64,000 nucleotides of DNA. Origin: Flammeovirgaceae bacterium (lineage in GTDB: Bacteria; Bacteroidota; Bacteroidia; Cytophagales; Cyclobacteriaceae). The stretch covers positions 2,208,501 through 2,272,500 of the forward strand of contig JACJYU010000001.1 of the NCBI GenBank assembly GCA_020635915.1. Direction: 5' to 3'. A program made the translations under genes and the position numbers. This document shows positions 16,915-25,827 of this stretch, piece by piece (within the stretch, counting starts at the first letter, position 1; each line of letters begins with the position of its first letter). The notes below the pieces were generated by a model, which made no database searches, had not been told where the DNA came from, and saw only the letters and a list, made by a program, of their open reading frames with translations.

Positions 16915-19029
16915 TCAGTAAAACAAATACCGTTTGTCCACGATATTGGCTCCTTTTTTAAGGGCTTCCGCTATGTTCAACCCGGTCTGGTTGTTCAGTG
17001 CCTGCAGTTTTTGGTTTTTGAACATGGTATAGTCCCCAAGTTCGGGGGTAATGGTTTTGTTCCCGTCTTCGATAATGAGGACCCCGTTTTCCCCAATAAA
17101 AGGTTCGGAACGTTTTCCTTCCGCCAGGCCAAAGGCCTTTCCTACGGCTATAGGATCGATACCTACACCGGGGAGCGAGTTTGAATTCAGTTTAAGGTCG
17201 CTGGAGGAATTGACGGTGGCATCCTCACCATAAGCAGCTGCGACTTCATCTATTGTACCGCTGAGTCCTTTAAGCTTTTCGGCTATTTTTGCCCCTTTCA
17301 GTTGGTTTTTTACCAGCGGGGTGATTTCCTCTTTCACGTCTTCAAAAGGCCGGTAGCCATCTTCTGTCTCCCCGGTCATTACGGCCACCACGTAGGTGTC
17401 CTGCACGTCAAACACATCCGATACTTTGCCCTTGCTGGCGTCCTTGAAAAGCCAAAGGACAACCTGGCGGGCATCGTCCAGGGTATTTACGCGGGTGGCA
17501 TTGGTGCTTATGTCTTCCGCATGGTAAATGGTCAAGGCATCTTCGTCTGCTTTCTTCTTGAATGCGTCAAGGCCCGATACGCTGCTGGCAAACAAGTCCG
17601 CCTTTCTATAGGCTTCATTTTGTGTTTCATCGCTTGGGGCAATGTCCCGCTCTATGGTTGCCAATGTGTAGGAGGTATTGTCCTTCACGCTGGTGACATC
17701 AATGATGTGATAGCCAAATTCGGTTTCCACCAAATGGTTCAACAGGCCGGTGGACTTGGCCGCAAACACGGCATTTTCAAACGGCTTTACCATCTGGCCG
17801 GAGGTAAAGTACCCCAGGTCGCCACCGTTTGAGGCCGTGCCATCGGTGCCGAACTTTGCTGCCTGCTCGGCAAAGTTTGCGCCCGCTTTCAAATCGTTAA
17901 GGATGCCTTGTGCCTTGTCACGTGCTGCGCGTTTGGCGGCAGGCGTATCCTCGTCCCACCGGATGAGGATATGGCTGGCCCGGGCGGTATATATGGTATC
18001 CCGGTTTTTTGACACAAACTTCACCAGTTTGTACTTGTTGCCATCCAATAGAGGCCCCACTACCGTTCCGGCCTCCATGGTGCTTACCTTGCCCTTTAGG
18101 AATGCCGGCAATTTGTCAGGGGTGTAGGTAGTGAAAGACTCCACATTGTCCGAATTCAATGCGGCAAACACCGAGTCCTCATCGGTGGCCTTGAAGTCGG
18201 CCGCAACCTTGGCAAGTTCTTCCCTTATTTCCGCAGAGTCGGCCGCGGAGGGGATGATCGGGAAAGACACATAGCTCAGGCTCCGGGATTTTTCCGCTTT
18301 GTATTTTTCTTTGTTCTTGTTGTAGTAATCTTTTAGTTCGGCATCCGTGGCGGTCACCAAAGAATCGCTCATGGAGTAGAAGGGCACGTACAGGTACTTC
18401 ACTTCGCAAACATCATTTTGAAGGTGGTACTCCCTTTCGGCCTCTGCCTGGGTAACATAGTTGGTTTTTACGATCAGGTTTTCAAACTTCACACGCTCCC
18501 TGGCCGGCACCAGGTCTGCGCGGAACACGTTCCACCGCACCCTGGCTTCGGAATTTATGGGCTGGTTGTCCAAAGACTGGAGGTAGGCGATAAGCCTGTT
18601 CCGGTCAAAATTTCCCGCAGAGTCGGTAAACGAAAGTTTGATGTTTTCGTCCACGTTTTTTCCCTGGATGATGTCCCATTCTTCATCGCTGGTTACTTTC
18701 ACGCCCACTTTTTCATATTGCGGGGCAATGGCATAGCGGGAAATGAGCAGGTCCCAGGCTTGCTGCCGCAAGGTAGGGCGTTCAAGTTCCCCTGGCTGGC
18801 GGCCAAAATTCAGGATATAGTTGTTTTCCCTTGACTGTACAGCGGCCTGAAACTCCTCCAGGGAAATGGATTTTCCGGCAATCTCCCCCACCACGTTATT
18901 GTTTCCCGAGAAAAGGGACCGGGGCCCATTTCCAAACAGGTCATTGAGCACGAAAGCAGCGATTGCCACGGTAATAAATCCCACGACCACTTTGGTCATT
19001 TTGTTCCTCAAAGTTCCGATCAGCGCCAT
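16915..19029 (-). CDS. ppiD: PpiD-type periplasmic peptidyl-prolyl isomerase
   Basis: A membrane-anchored periplasmic folding factor of 704 residues. The N-terminus has a basic stretch and one membrane helix (MTKVVVGFITVAIAAFVLNDLF), then a SurA/PpiD-like chaperone region (EIAGKSISLEEFQAAVQ). A central parvulin domain follows at about 345-450 (ARASHILIRWDEDTPAA, GGDLGYFTSGQMVKPFE, TEFGYHIIDVT) and a long C-terminal chaperone part. It probably helps fold outer-membrane proteins together with the neighbouring envelope genes. It has its own well-spaced promoter and a strong terminator, so it is likely transcribed alone. Confidence 0.93.
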   Translation of the reverse strand: MALIGTLRNKMTKVVVGFITVAIAAFVLNDLFGNGPRSLFSGNNNVVGEIAGKSISLEEFQAAVQSRENNYILNFGRQPGELERPTLRQQAWDLLISRYAIAPQYEKVGVKVTSDEEWDIIQGKNVDENIKLSFTDSAGNFDRNRLIAYLQSLDNQPINSEARVRWNVFRADLVPARERVKFENLIVKTNYVTQAEAEREYHLQNDVCEVKYLYVPFYSMSDSLVTATDAELKDYYNKNKEKYKAEKSRSLSYVSFPIIPSAADSAEIREELAKVAADFKATDEDSVFAALNSDNVESFTTYTPDKLPAFLKGKVSTMEAGTVVGPLLDGNKYKLVKFVSKNRDTIYTARASHILIRWDEDTPAAKRAARDKAQGILNDLKAGANFAEQAAKFGTDGTASNGGDLGYFTSGQMVKPFENAVFAAKSTGLLNHLVETEFGYHIIDVTSVKDNTSYTLATIERDIAPSDETQNEAYRKADLFASSVSGLDAFKKKADEDALTIYHAEDISTNATRVNTLDDARQVVLWLFKDASKGKVSDVFDVQDTYVVAVMTGETEDGYRPFEDVKEEITPLVKNQLKGAKIAEKLKGLSGTIDEVAAAYGEDATVNSSSDLKLNSNSLPGVGIDPIAVGKAFGLAEGKRSEPFIGENGVLIIEDGNKTITPELGDYTMFKNQKLQALNNQTGLNIAEALKKGANIVDKRYLFY

Positions 19030-19076
19030 ACCGCGTAATTGATTAGAGTTAGCCTAAGTTAAATTTTTTAAGAGCG

Positions 19077-19106
19077 CAAATTTAAGGCCTATTATCAATT
19101 CGGCAA
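19077..19106 (-). promoter_or_regulatory. Promoter of ppiD
   Basis: On the minus strand TTG (19106-19104) and TAAATTTG (19084-19077) are separated by exactly 19 bp. The -7 box lies 47 bp before the ppiD ATG. Confidence 0.7.
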
Positions 19107-19181
19107 AGGGCAGGTTACCGAATTGTGGAATTAATTTTACTGATTATCAGGCGGTTAAAGGGCCGTGGCTGCCAGGCCAGA

Positions 19182-20465
19182 CTAGGTGGCAGGTTCCTTT
19201 TTTTCCAGGATAAGCTTCACGGTGCCGATGCGGTTGTCTTCTGTGGACTGTATGGTGAAAACGTAAGGGGGGATGGTGACCGCCTCGCCTTCTTCCGGAA
19301 AGTCTTCCGTGAAGGAAAGGATCATCCCGCCCAGGGTTTCATAGTCGCCTTCAGGCAGGTTCCAGTCATAGGTATCGTTGAGATAGTCGATCTCGTGGCG
19401 GGCGCTGAGCAGGTAGGTGTGGTCGTCCAATTGTTGTTCTATGAGGTCGTCTTCATCGTGCTCGTCCTCGATTTCCCCAAATATCTCCTCTATGATGTCC
19501 TCCATGCTCACAATCCCCGAAGTGCCCCCAAATTCGTCCACCACCACGGCAAGGCTTTTCCGGTCTTTTATAAATTGGACCATGAGTTCGTTCACCATCA
19601 TGGCTTCGGGCACGATATTGATAGGGGTGAGGATCTCACTGATGGATTTTGGTTTTTTGAACAGGGCAGAAGAATGGCAGTAGCCAATCACATCATCGAT
19701 GGTTTCTTTATAAACGATGATTTTGGAGTGGCCGCTTTCGATGAAGGCTTCCTTCAGTTTGTCCAGCCCTTCGTCCGATGCGATGGCCACGATTTCCGTG
19801 CGGGGGATCATGCATTCCCTCACTTTGACGGTTTTGAACTCCAGGGCATTGTGGAATATTTTTTTGTCCAACTCGATTTCCTCATTCTCATGCTTTACGT
19901 TTTGCATGTTGCTGAGGTAATGGTTCATGTCGGTAAGCCCGAATGCCGGCTTTTCTTCGGAATATTCGAGCCGTAGGACATAAACGATCACCAGTTTTGA
20001 AAGGTAGACGATGGTGAAGGTGATGGGCGACAGGATATAAAAAGCAATGCGGAAGGGCACCGCCAACAGGGCCAGCATGAGGTTGGGGTCGATCAAGAAA
20101 AGGCTTTTGGGCAAAAACTCTGCCGTGAAAAGTATGATCAGGGTGGAGATCAAGGTCTGGACCAGCAGTACGTACAGTTCGCCATTGAACCCCTCGGGCA
20201 AAACCGCCACCAGCGAAGGTTCTATCATCTGGGTGATGAAAATCCCGAACAAGACCAGGGCGAGGGTGTTTCCAATCAATGTGGTGCCGATAAACCAGGA
20301 AGGCCTTTTGACAAACTGCGACATAATGCGGCCCCAGAGCACGCCCTGCTTTCCCTGCAGCTCTATTTGTAGCTTATTGGCCGAAAAAAAGGCGATTTCA
20401 ATCCCTGAGAAAAAAAAAGAGAAAACAAGCGAAATGAGGATGGGGGTGAATAGGGCAGTATTCAT
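19182..20465 (-). CDS. CNNM/CorC-type transporter-associated protein (GldE-like)
   Basis: A 427-residue protein with an N-terminal DUF21/CNNM membrane domain (IEIAFFSANKLQIEL, FIGTTLIGNTLALVLFG, several helices to ~165). A pair of CBS domains follows (MIPRTEIVAIASDEGLDKL and PINIVPEAMMVNELMVQFI), then VVDEFGGTSGIVSMEDIIEEIFG and a C-terminal CorC/HlyC domain. Relatives act in magnesium/cobalt efflux or resistance; Bacteroidota relatives include GldE, linked to gliding. Substrate is not decided by sequence. The small membrane gene upstream is 1 bp away. Confidence 0.88.
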   Translation of the reverse strand: MNTALFTPILISLVFSFFFSGIEIAFFSANKLQIELQGKQGVLWGRIMSQFVKRPSWFIGTTLIGNTLALVLFGIFITQMIEPSLVAVLPEGFNGELYVLLVQTLISTLIILFTAEFLPKSLFLIDPNLMLALLAVPFRIAFYILSPITFTIVYLSKLVIVYVLRLEYSEEKPAFGLTDMNHYLSNMQNVKHENEEIELDKKIFHNALEFKTVKVRECMIPRTEIVAIASDEGLDKLKEAFIESGHSKIIVYKETIDDVIGYCHSSALFKKPKSISEILTPINIVPEAMMVNELMVQFIKDRKSLAVVVDEFGGTSGIVSMEDIIEEIFGEIEDEHDEDDLIEQQLDDHTYLLSARHEIDYLNDTYDWNLPEGDYETLGGMILSFTEDFPEEGEAVTIPPYVFTIQSTEDNRIGTVKLILEKKEPAT

Positions 20466-20466
20466 T

Positions 20467-20625
20467 CTAGGCCGATCGTTTTCTTATGGAATAGGCAAAG
20501 AACAGGACCAGCGACAGCATGATTGCCCAATAGGCGCTTCCCAGGCCCACGGTCATTACTTCGTAAGCCCCTACAATAATAAAAACCACCGTCAGGGACA
20601 GCAGCAGTACATCCACCAGTTTCAT
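20467..20625 (-). CDS. Small two-helix membrane protein
   Basis: A 52-residue protein from the ATG at 20625 (MKLVDVLLLS) with two hydrophobic helices (VDVLLLSLTVVFIIVGAYEV and YWAIMLSLVLFFAYSIRK) and a basic C-terminus. It sits 39 bp after lptC and 1 bp before the CNNM gene, a placement that supports it being real. It has no recognisable function; it could be an accessory to LptC or the CNNM protein. Confidence 0.65.
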   Translation of the reverse strand: MKLVDVLLLSLTVVFIIVGAYEVMTVGLGSAYWAIMLSLVLFFAYSIRKRSA

Positions 20626-20664
20626 GGTTTTGCAAAGATAAGCATAATGGATAATTGGCAAGGG

Positions 20665-21216
20665 TCACTCCATCACCTCAAATTCCCCCTCGGGGTTTTT
20701 GATGGTGTATTCCGAGAGGTCCTGGGCGGCCTCCAGGCCAGTGCCGTAGATCACTTCGCTTTCCAACTTAATGGTCACAAACTTGTCCGTGAAAATGCGT
20801 TTGGTGTCCTGCTTCCAGAAGAGCTCTTCGGTGTTGAGTTGCTCTTTTTTTTCAATGTTCACAATTTCCACTTTGCCACGCCCGCGCCATTTGCCTTCCT
20901 CGCTAAAATAATAGGCACTGTTGGCGCGCAGGGTTGAGGTGACCTTGCCGGCTTCATCGAAGAACTCAAGGTATATGCCTTCCGGAAATTCCCTGTCCCC
21001 GTTTTCAAATTCGAAAACCTTTTGGGCAACCATTTTTACTTTGATCAGGTCCTTTTCGGCATAGTACATTTCCACATTTTCCGCTTGCTTGAGCGGCCCA
21101 TGGTACTCCACGGGCTGTGCGGTTTCCGTGGGCGTACAGGATAAGGCCATAAGCCCGCAAAACATGGCAATGGCAAAGGCTTTAAAGCCTGGGTTGGGTA
21201 TTTGCCGAGGTGTCAT
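20665..21216 (-). CDS. lptC: LPS export protein LptC (lipoprotein form)
   Basis: LptC bridges the LptBFG ATPase and LptA in lipopolysaccharide export. The 183-residue product has a lipoprotein signal ending LMALSC, instead of the membrane anchor of E. coli LptC. The OstA-like beta-jellyroll region includes MVAQKVFEFENGDREFPEGI, LRANSAYYFSEEGKW and GRGKVEIVNIEKKEQLNTEE. ATG at 21216 is chosen for the lipoprotein signal. It follows the TPR gene across a terminator hairpin, so it may be expressed from read-through or a weak own promoter. Confidence 0.88.
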   Translation of the reverse strand: MTPRQIPNPGFKAFAIAMFCGLMALSCTPTETAQPVEYHGPLKQAENVEMYYAEKDLIKVKMVAQKVFEFENGDREFPEGIYLEFFDEAGKVTSTLRANSAYYFSEEGKWRGRGKVEIVNIEKKEQLNTEELFWKQDTKRIFTDKFVTIKLESEVIYGTGLEAAQDLSEYTIKNPEGEFEVME

Positions 21217-21225
21217 TTTGAAAAC

Positions 21226-21254
21226 AAAAAGGCTGGATAAAAGCCAGCCTTTTA
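21226..21254 (-). terminator. Terminator or attenuator between the TPR gene and lptC
   Basis: A 10-bp stem (AAAAGGCTGG / CCAGCCTTTT, 7-nt loop) is followed on the minus strand by T-rich sequence. It lies between genes of one cluster, so it may only partly stop transcription. Confidence 0.7.
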
Positions 21255-21274
21255 TTGTGGTCCCGTTCCGTAAA

Positions 21275-22603
21275 TTAGTCCCTTGTGTCAATGGTCACGG
21301 TTTCGCCTATCCAGCAGCTTACCCGCATGGTGTCGCCCACCTTCCAGTTGAAGAGGAAAATTTCTTCTTTGGAAGGAAACTGCGATTTGGCCTGGGCCAT
21401 TTTTTGGTTGGCGCCCGCCCGTGCGTACATATTGTAGGCCGCGATGTACACCAGCCGGTCTTCGGCCATGTTCACGCCCTTTTTGCAGTCGTTAAAACTG
21501 CTATAGTACAAGTCCCCTATTTTTTCGTAGCCTTCCTTGTTGCCTGCCTCTATTGCCTTGCGGAAATAATCGCGCGCGGCCACCTTATTGTTGTTCTTGG
21601 CCTGGATGCTGCCCAGGTACACCAGTATTTCCCCTTTGTCTTCCGGGGTGGTGGCCAGGTCAAGGGCTTCTTTCAGCAACTGCTCTGCTTTTTCATAGTT
21701 GTCGTTGCCCATGTATTTCAAGCCCATGTTTTTGGCAAGCCCAAAGTCAGGCTCTGTCTTGTTGATGAGTTCCCCTACTTCAAGCCACAAGGGGTCGTCC
21801 GTACACTTGCCCTGGAGCATGAAGGTGAATATCTTCTTGGCCAATGGCACGTCATCGGGCGTTTTCCTGAATTTTGGTTCCAGGTTGTTCTTCACAAAAT
21901 TACAGTCCACTTTCACCATCCCGATCAGCAACTCATCGATCACGCCTATATATTCCTTGATCTTGGCCGCGTTTTTGGTTTTGCCTGCGGCCTCGTACGC
22001 CTTTAATTTGGCGTTTGCAATGGAAATGATTTTGTCATAGCGCTCAAGTATTTGAGCATCTGTAAGGTTTTTGAGCATGACACGGTTTGCCTGAACGGCC
22101 TGCATGTAGGCCACCAGGTTGCCATCAGACATTTCAGGGCCGCTGATTTCCGCCACGCGGTCAAACAGCTTGAGCAACTCCTCTGATTTGTCCTTGTTGG
22201 TCACGTTGTATTTGTAGGCGTAGAATGCCTTCCTGTTCAAGACGTTCACCTCATCGCCACAGTTTTTGATGCGCAAATCGTACATCATCAGCATGGAGTC
22301 CACCAACTGTTGCTTTCTTACGGGGTCTTTTTCTTTTTCGGCAAGGTTATCATAGATGTCGGCCCCATCAATATATAATTTCACATGCCAATCGGGGGCG
22401 TTTTTTAGCATCCAGATAAAAGGTTTTACCGCTGCCTTGTATTGCCCTTGTTTCATGGCATCACCATAAAGCGCCACTTTTTCCTCTGCCGTACTTTTGT
22501 CTTCCGGCCATTTGAACTCGCGGCATTGGGCCATCAAGTCAAAGTTCAACACAACGAGCATTGTCATTAAAGCCCCAGTTACTATTGTTTTCATTGTTTT
22601 CAT
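21275..22603 (-). CDS. Secreted TPR-repeat protein
   Basis: A 442-residue protein with a signal peptide (IVTGALMTMLVVLNFDLMAQ) and helical TPR-like repeats, clearest near residues 300-370 (YMGNDNYEKAEQLLKEALDL, EILVYLGSIQAKNNNKVAARDYFRKAIEAG in two adjoining units). The mature protein begins CREFKWPEDKSTAEE. It is a conserved neighbour of the barrel protein, coaX and lptC in Cytophagales and probably works in the periplasm or at the outer membrane; its partner is unknown. It lies 3 bp after the barrel gene. An ATG three codons in is an alternative start. Confidence 0.85.
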   Translation of the reverse strand: MKTMKTIVTGALMTMLVVLNFDLMAQCREFKWPEDKSTAEEKVALYGDAMKQGQYKAAVKPFIWMLKNAPDWHVKLYIDGADIYDNLAEKEKDPVRKQQLVDSMLMMYDLRIKNCGDEVNVLNRKAFYAYKYNVTNKDKSEELLKLFDRVAEISGPEMSDGNLVAYMQAVQANRVMLKNLTDAQILERYDKIISIANAKLKAYEAAGKTKNAAKIKEYIGVIDELLIGMVKVDCNFVKNNLEPKFRKTPDDVPLAKKIFTFMLQGKCTDDPLWLEVGELINKTEPDFGLAKNMGLKYMGNDNYEKAEQLLKEALDLATTPEDKGEILVYLGSIQAKNNNKVAARDYFRKAIEAGNKEGYEKIGDLYYSSFNDCKKGVNMAEDRLVYIAAYNMYARAGANQKMAQAKSQFPSKEEIFLFNWKVGDTMRVSCWIGETVTIDTRD

Positions 22604-22606
22604 TTT

Positions 22607-23878
22607 CTAATCAAACCTTCTTTTAATAAACCATTGGTCGTTGAAAGTAACGCCAAAATATAACTTAAAGTAATTTTCTTCAATAGTGTTTGTTTGCAAA
22701 TCCCCCCTCTTCCCCACTTTCACGGCCAAATCCAAGCTTGAAACCCGGCTTACAGGCAAAGTCAATCCAAAATTAATGCCAAAATCCTTTAAAGCATTGC
22801 CGTTGACCAAATAAGGGGCCTCGCTTAGGCTAACGCCTGTTTGGTAGGTCATCCTTTTCAGGTAGTTGTCCAACGATCCCGCATCCGGGGTTATTTTTCC
22901 ACCAATGGCGAGTTGCCAGCCCGGCTTGCCCCCGGCCGCAGACCCGCCAAAGCCCTTGAATTGGCCATAGTCGGTGTAAGTAAAATCCGCCCCCACCAGC
23001 CATTGCAATTCCTTGCCAAAGGAAATACCGGCACCCATGGCCTGGGGAATGGTGGTGGTCCCAGGAACGTTGTTTACAATGGTCACGGAGTCTTTGATGC
23101 CAACTACGTTCCTACGCTCCAACCGCTCATAAAATTTGGTGTTGATGTCGGCATTGAAATCATAAACCACGCCCACGTTCACCTGGTAGTTTTTCCTTCC
23201 TATGGAATCCTTGTGAAAGGAAGCGCCCCCGGTGAAACCAAACCCGTGAAAGGACCTCCGATCGTAAATATTGGTGGCGTAATTTACCGCCTGGCTGGAT
23301 TCGGAAAGGGAGGAGGTGTACTGGTTGACTATGGCACTGAAATAATAGGTGGCTTTGAGGCCAACGGATATATTGGGGTGAAGCCTTGCGCCATTGGAAA
23401 GGTACAATTGATTGATGCCACCGCTTCCACTCTCGATCACGTCTACCATATCGGTGCTGTTGGCGATACTGCTTTGATAGCGAAGGCGGTAATTTACCGA
23501 TGAGTAGGGCATCAACCCTATTGCCGTCCCCCACTTGTTCCTTTTTATAGGAAAGCCCAGGGCAAGGTAATTAAGGTTGCCGCTGCCTGCCTTTTCAGAT
23601 GCGCCCGTCCCTTTTACTGTCCTTTGCTCGCCCAGGAAGCCTGCCTCAAAAACGGTGATTGTATTATAGGTCAGCAGGGCTGGGTTGACATTGTTTAAAT
23701 GCCAATACTCGGGGTGGCTTATCCCAAGCCCCCCCATCCCCTGGTTTTGGGTAAGCCCACTGCCAAAAGTTTCACCGATCCCAAAAGAGGAAAAGGGGGT
23801 TTTGGCAGCCTGGCCTGCCGATTCCGTATGGACAGTAGCGGCCAGAAGCAGTATTGAGGCGTACCTATAAATTGACAT
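22607..23878 (-). CDS. Outer-membrane beta-barrel protein
   Basis: A 423-residue protein with a signal peptide (YASILLLAATVHTESAGQ) and alternating polar/hydrophobic strands ending in an aromatic pattern (YFKLYFGVTFNDQWFIKRRF), as in FadL/PorV-like barrels. An early segment (SSFGIGETFGSGLTQNQGMG, then NVNPALLTYNTITVFEAG) resembles N-termini of FadL-like channel proteins in Bacteroidota. Substrate unknown. It overlaps the coaX stop by 14 bp and precedes the TPR gene by 3 bp, so the three are probably co-transcribed. Confidence 0.82.
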   Translation of the reverse strand: MSIYRYASILLLAATVHTESAGQAAKTPFSSFGIGETFGSGLTQNQGMGGLGISHPEYWHLNNVNPALLTYNTITVFEAGFLGEQRTVKGTGASEKAGSGNLNYLALGFPIKRNKWGTAIGLMPYSSVNYRLRYQSSIANSTDMVDVIESGSGGINQLYLSNGARLHPNISVGLKATYYFSAIVNQYTSSLSESSQAVNYATNIYDRRSFHGFGFTGGASFHKDSIGRKNYQVNVGVVYDFNADINTKFYERLERRNVVGIKDSVTIVNNVPGTTTIPQAMGAGISFGKELQWLVGADFTYTDYGQFKGFGGSAAGGKPGWQLAIGGKITPDAGSLDNYLKRMTYQTGVSLSEAPYLVNGNALKDFGINFGLTLPVSRVSSLDLAVKVGKRGDLQTNTIEENYFKLYFGVTFNDQWFIKRRFD

Positions 23879-24584
23879 TATGAAGCAAAATCCTGTTCAA
23901 TCCGCTCAAGACGAGATTGGGGGCTACAAATATGGGGTGTTTCAACTTGTTTTCAAAAAGTGCGGCATCGCCCCCGCACAAAATCACGCCCATGGTGGGG
24001 TATATTTTTTTATACCTTTCCATAACCCCCTCCAGTTCCCCCAACACTCCGTAAAGCACCCCGCCCTGCATGCAGTGTTCCGTGTTGCCTCCCATGAGCG
24101 GGGCGTTCCCGTTGAATTTGACCAATGGAAGCCTGGCGGTATAGTCGTGCATGGAAGCAAAACGCATTTTTATTCCTGGCGAAATGGCACCCCCGTGGTA
24201 GCGGGCTCGATCGTCAACAAATTCATAGTTGATGCAAGTGCCCATGTCTATGACCAGGCAGCATTTGCCCGGCATAACGTCAAGGGCGCCACAAGCCGCT
24301 GCAATGCGGTCCACCCCCAGTGTGTGCGGGGTTTCATATTGTATGGTTATGGGCAATGGAAGCGACTGGTCCATTACCAACTTTTTCCCGCGGCAATTGA
24401 TTTTTTCCAACACGCGATCAGTGGGCGAGGCCACTGAACTGACAATAACGTTTTCGAACTTAGCCTGCTTTAGCCATTCGTAAAAAGCAGGGCGCCCGGC
24501 AAACGAAAATTGTTCCGCAAGGGTAGCCTGGTCAAATAGGCCGGTTTTTATTCTGGAATTGCCATAATCAATTACCAGGTTCAT
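23865..24584 (-). CDS. coaX: Type III pantothenate kinase
   Basis: CoaX phosphorylates pantothenate, the first step of coenzyme A synthesis. The 239-residue protein has the ASKHA-fold phosphate motif VIDYGNSRIKTGLF at its N-terminus, then TLGVDRIAAACGA, CCLVIDMGTCINYEFV and GGAISPGIKMRFASMH, all type III hallmarks. It is insensitive to the motifs of type I/II enzymes. ATG at 24584 gives the family N-terminus. It starts the envelope-gene run and is divergent from anmK. Confidence 0.93.
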   Translation of the reverse strand: MNLVIDYGNSRIKTGLFDQATLAEQFSFAGRPAFYEWLKQAKFENVIVSSVASPTDRVLEKINCRGKKLVMDQSLPLPITIQYETPHTLGVDRIAAACGALDVMPGKCCLVIDMGTCINYEFVDDRARYHGGAISPGIKMRFASMHDYTARLPLVKFNGNAPLMGGNTEHCMQGGVLYGVLGELEGVMERYKKIYPTMGVILCGGDAALFENKLKHPIFVAPNLVLSGLNRILLHNVNL

Positions 24585-24625
24585 AAAAGTGGGTTGTAAA
24601 TGATTACCTTGGTCTTTTGACCGCA

Positions 24626-24633
24626 CAAAAATA
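24626..24633 (-). promoter_or_regulatory. Possible -7 box for coaX
   Basis: TATTTTTG on the minus strand matches TAnnTTTG and lies 41 bp before the coaX ATG. The nearest TTG upstream is 23 bp away, slightly long. Confidence 0.4.
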
Positions 24634-24705
24634 TTGAAAATCATTTGATTGGTGAGCAAAGCAACCGGACCCTATAAAAGTGCGCCTCGCGCCAACGGAC
24701 GCAAA

Positions 24706-25776
24706 ATGCCAACCCGCTATAAAGTGATTGGCCTTATGTCGGGCACCTCCCTGGATGGGCTGGACATGGCCTGTTGCGGGTTTTGGGCAAAAGGCGGCAA
24801 ATGGGAATTTAAAATTGAGGCCAGCCAAACATTGAAGTACTCCCCAGCCTGGCGTGCACGGCTTGCTGGGGCGCACCTTCTCACGGGCGAGGGGCTGCAG
24901 GGACTGGACAACGATTTTGGGTTTTTCATAGGCCGGGCATGCAATACGTTTATCAAAAGAAACCAATTAAAAGGCGTGCGGTTTATAGCGTCCCACGGGC
25001 ACACCGTTTTCCACCAACCCAAAAGGAAGTTGACCTACCAACTGGGTAGCGGCAACGCGATCCACCTGGAAACAGGCCTGCCAGTGGTAAATGATTTCCG
25101 TTCGCTGGATGTGTTGAAGGGCGGGGAAGGGGCGCCCCTTGTCCCGATAGGGGACCACCTGCTTTTTTCCCGGTTTGACGTTTGTTTAAACCTGGGGGGG
25201 ATTGCCAATCTCTCCATCAACAAAATGGGGGAGCAGGTGGCCTTTGATGTTTGTTTTGCCAATATGGGGCTGAACTACCTGGCGGGAAAGATAAACAAGG
25301 CCTACGACAAAGGCGGCAAGGAAGCCTCAAGGGGCAGCGTGGACAAAAATTTGCTAGGCCAGCTTAAAGGCCAGTACATGCGTTTGAAAAAAAACAGGCC
25401 ATCCCTGGGGCGCGAGGGTTTTGAAAAGTCCGTTCAGCCCCTTCTGGACAATGGCGCTATTTCCATTCCGGACCGCCTTCGCACCATGGTGGAATCCATT
25501 GCCTTCGCGGTGTCCGACAGTTTGCCTTCAAAATCAAACATCCGCATGTTGGTGACGGGCGGTGGGGCGATGAATACCCTACTGATAAAATGCATTCAGG
25601 AAAAAGTTGGGAACAGGGCGAAGGTGGTTGTGCCAGAGGCTTCCATAGTAAATTACAAAGAAGCAGTTGTTTTTGCATTGTTGGGGGTCCTGCGTGTGCG
25701 CCATGAAGTAAATGTGTGGGGAGGCGTGACCGGCTCGCCTTCAGACTCATGCGCGGGCACCATGATTGGGTTTTAG
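24706..25776 (+). CDS. anmK: Anhydro-N-acetylmuramic acid kinase
   Basis: AnmK opens and phosphorylates 1,6-anhydro-MurNAc to MurNAc-6-phosphate in cell-wall recycling. The 356-residue product shows GLMSGTSLDGLDMA, ASHGHTVFHQP, LVPIGDHLLFSRFDVCLNLGG and LVTGGGAMNTLLI, in family order. ATG at 24706 (MPTRYKVIG) is used; a TTG 19 codons upstream is open but unlikely. It is divergent from coaX and 51 bp before the dehydrogenase gene. Confidence 0.94.
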   Translation: MPTRYKVIGLMSGTSLDGLDMACCGFWAKGGKWEFKIEASQTLKYSPAWRARLAGAHLLTGEGLQGLDNDFGFFIGRACNTFIKRNQLKGVRFIASHGHTVFHQPKRKLTYQLGSGNAIHLETGLPVVNDFRSLDVLKGGEGAPLVPIGDHLLFSRFDVCLNLGGIANLSINKMGEQVAFDVCFANMGLNYLAGKINKAYDKGGKEASRGSVDKNLLGQLKGQYMRLKKNRPSLGREGFEKSVQPLLDNGAISIPDRLRTMVESIAFAVSDSLPSKSNIRMLVTGGGAMNTLLIKCIQEKVGNRAKVVVPEASIVNYKEAVVFALLGVLRVRHEVNVWGGVTGSPSDSCAGTMIGF

Positions 25777-25798
25777 GGGCTACTTTGAAATTTACCTC

Positions 25799-25806
25799 TA
25801 AATTTG
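25799..25806 (+). promoter_or_regulatory. Possible -7 box for the amino-acid dehydrogenase
   Basis: TAAATTTG matches TAnnTTTG and lies 21 bp before the ATG at 25828. No TTG is found at the consensus distance, so read-through from anmK is also possible. Confidence 0.4.
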
Positions 25807-25827
25807 CCCAACCTGAAAAAATGTGGA

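Noticed and set aside
20047..22006. Two ~300-codon plus-strand frames opposite the CNNM, lptC and TPR genes
   Set aside because: They overlap genes with clear signal peptides and family motifs on the other strand, and are shadows of them.
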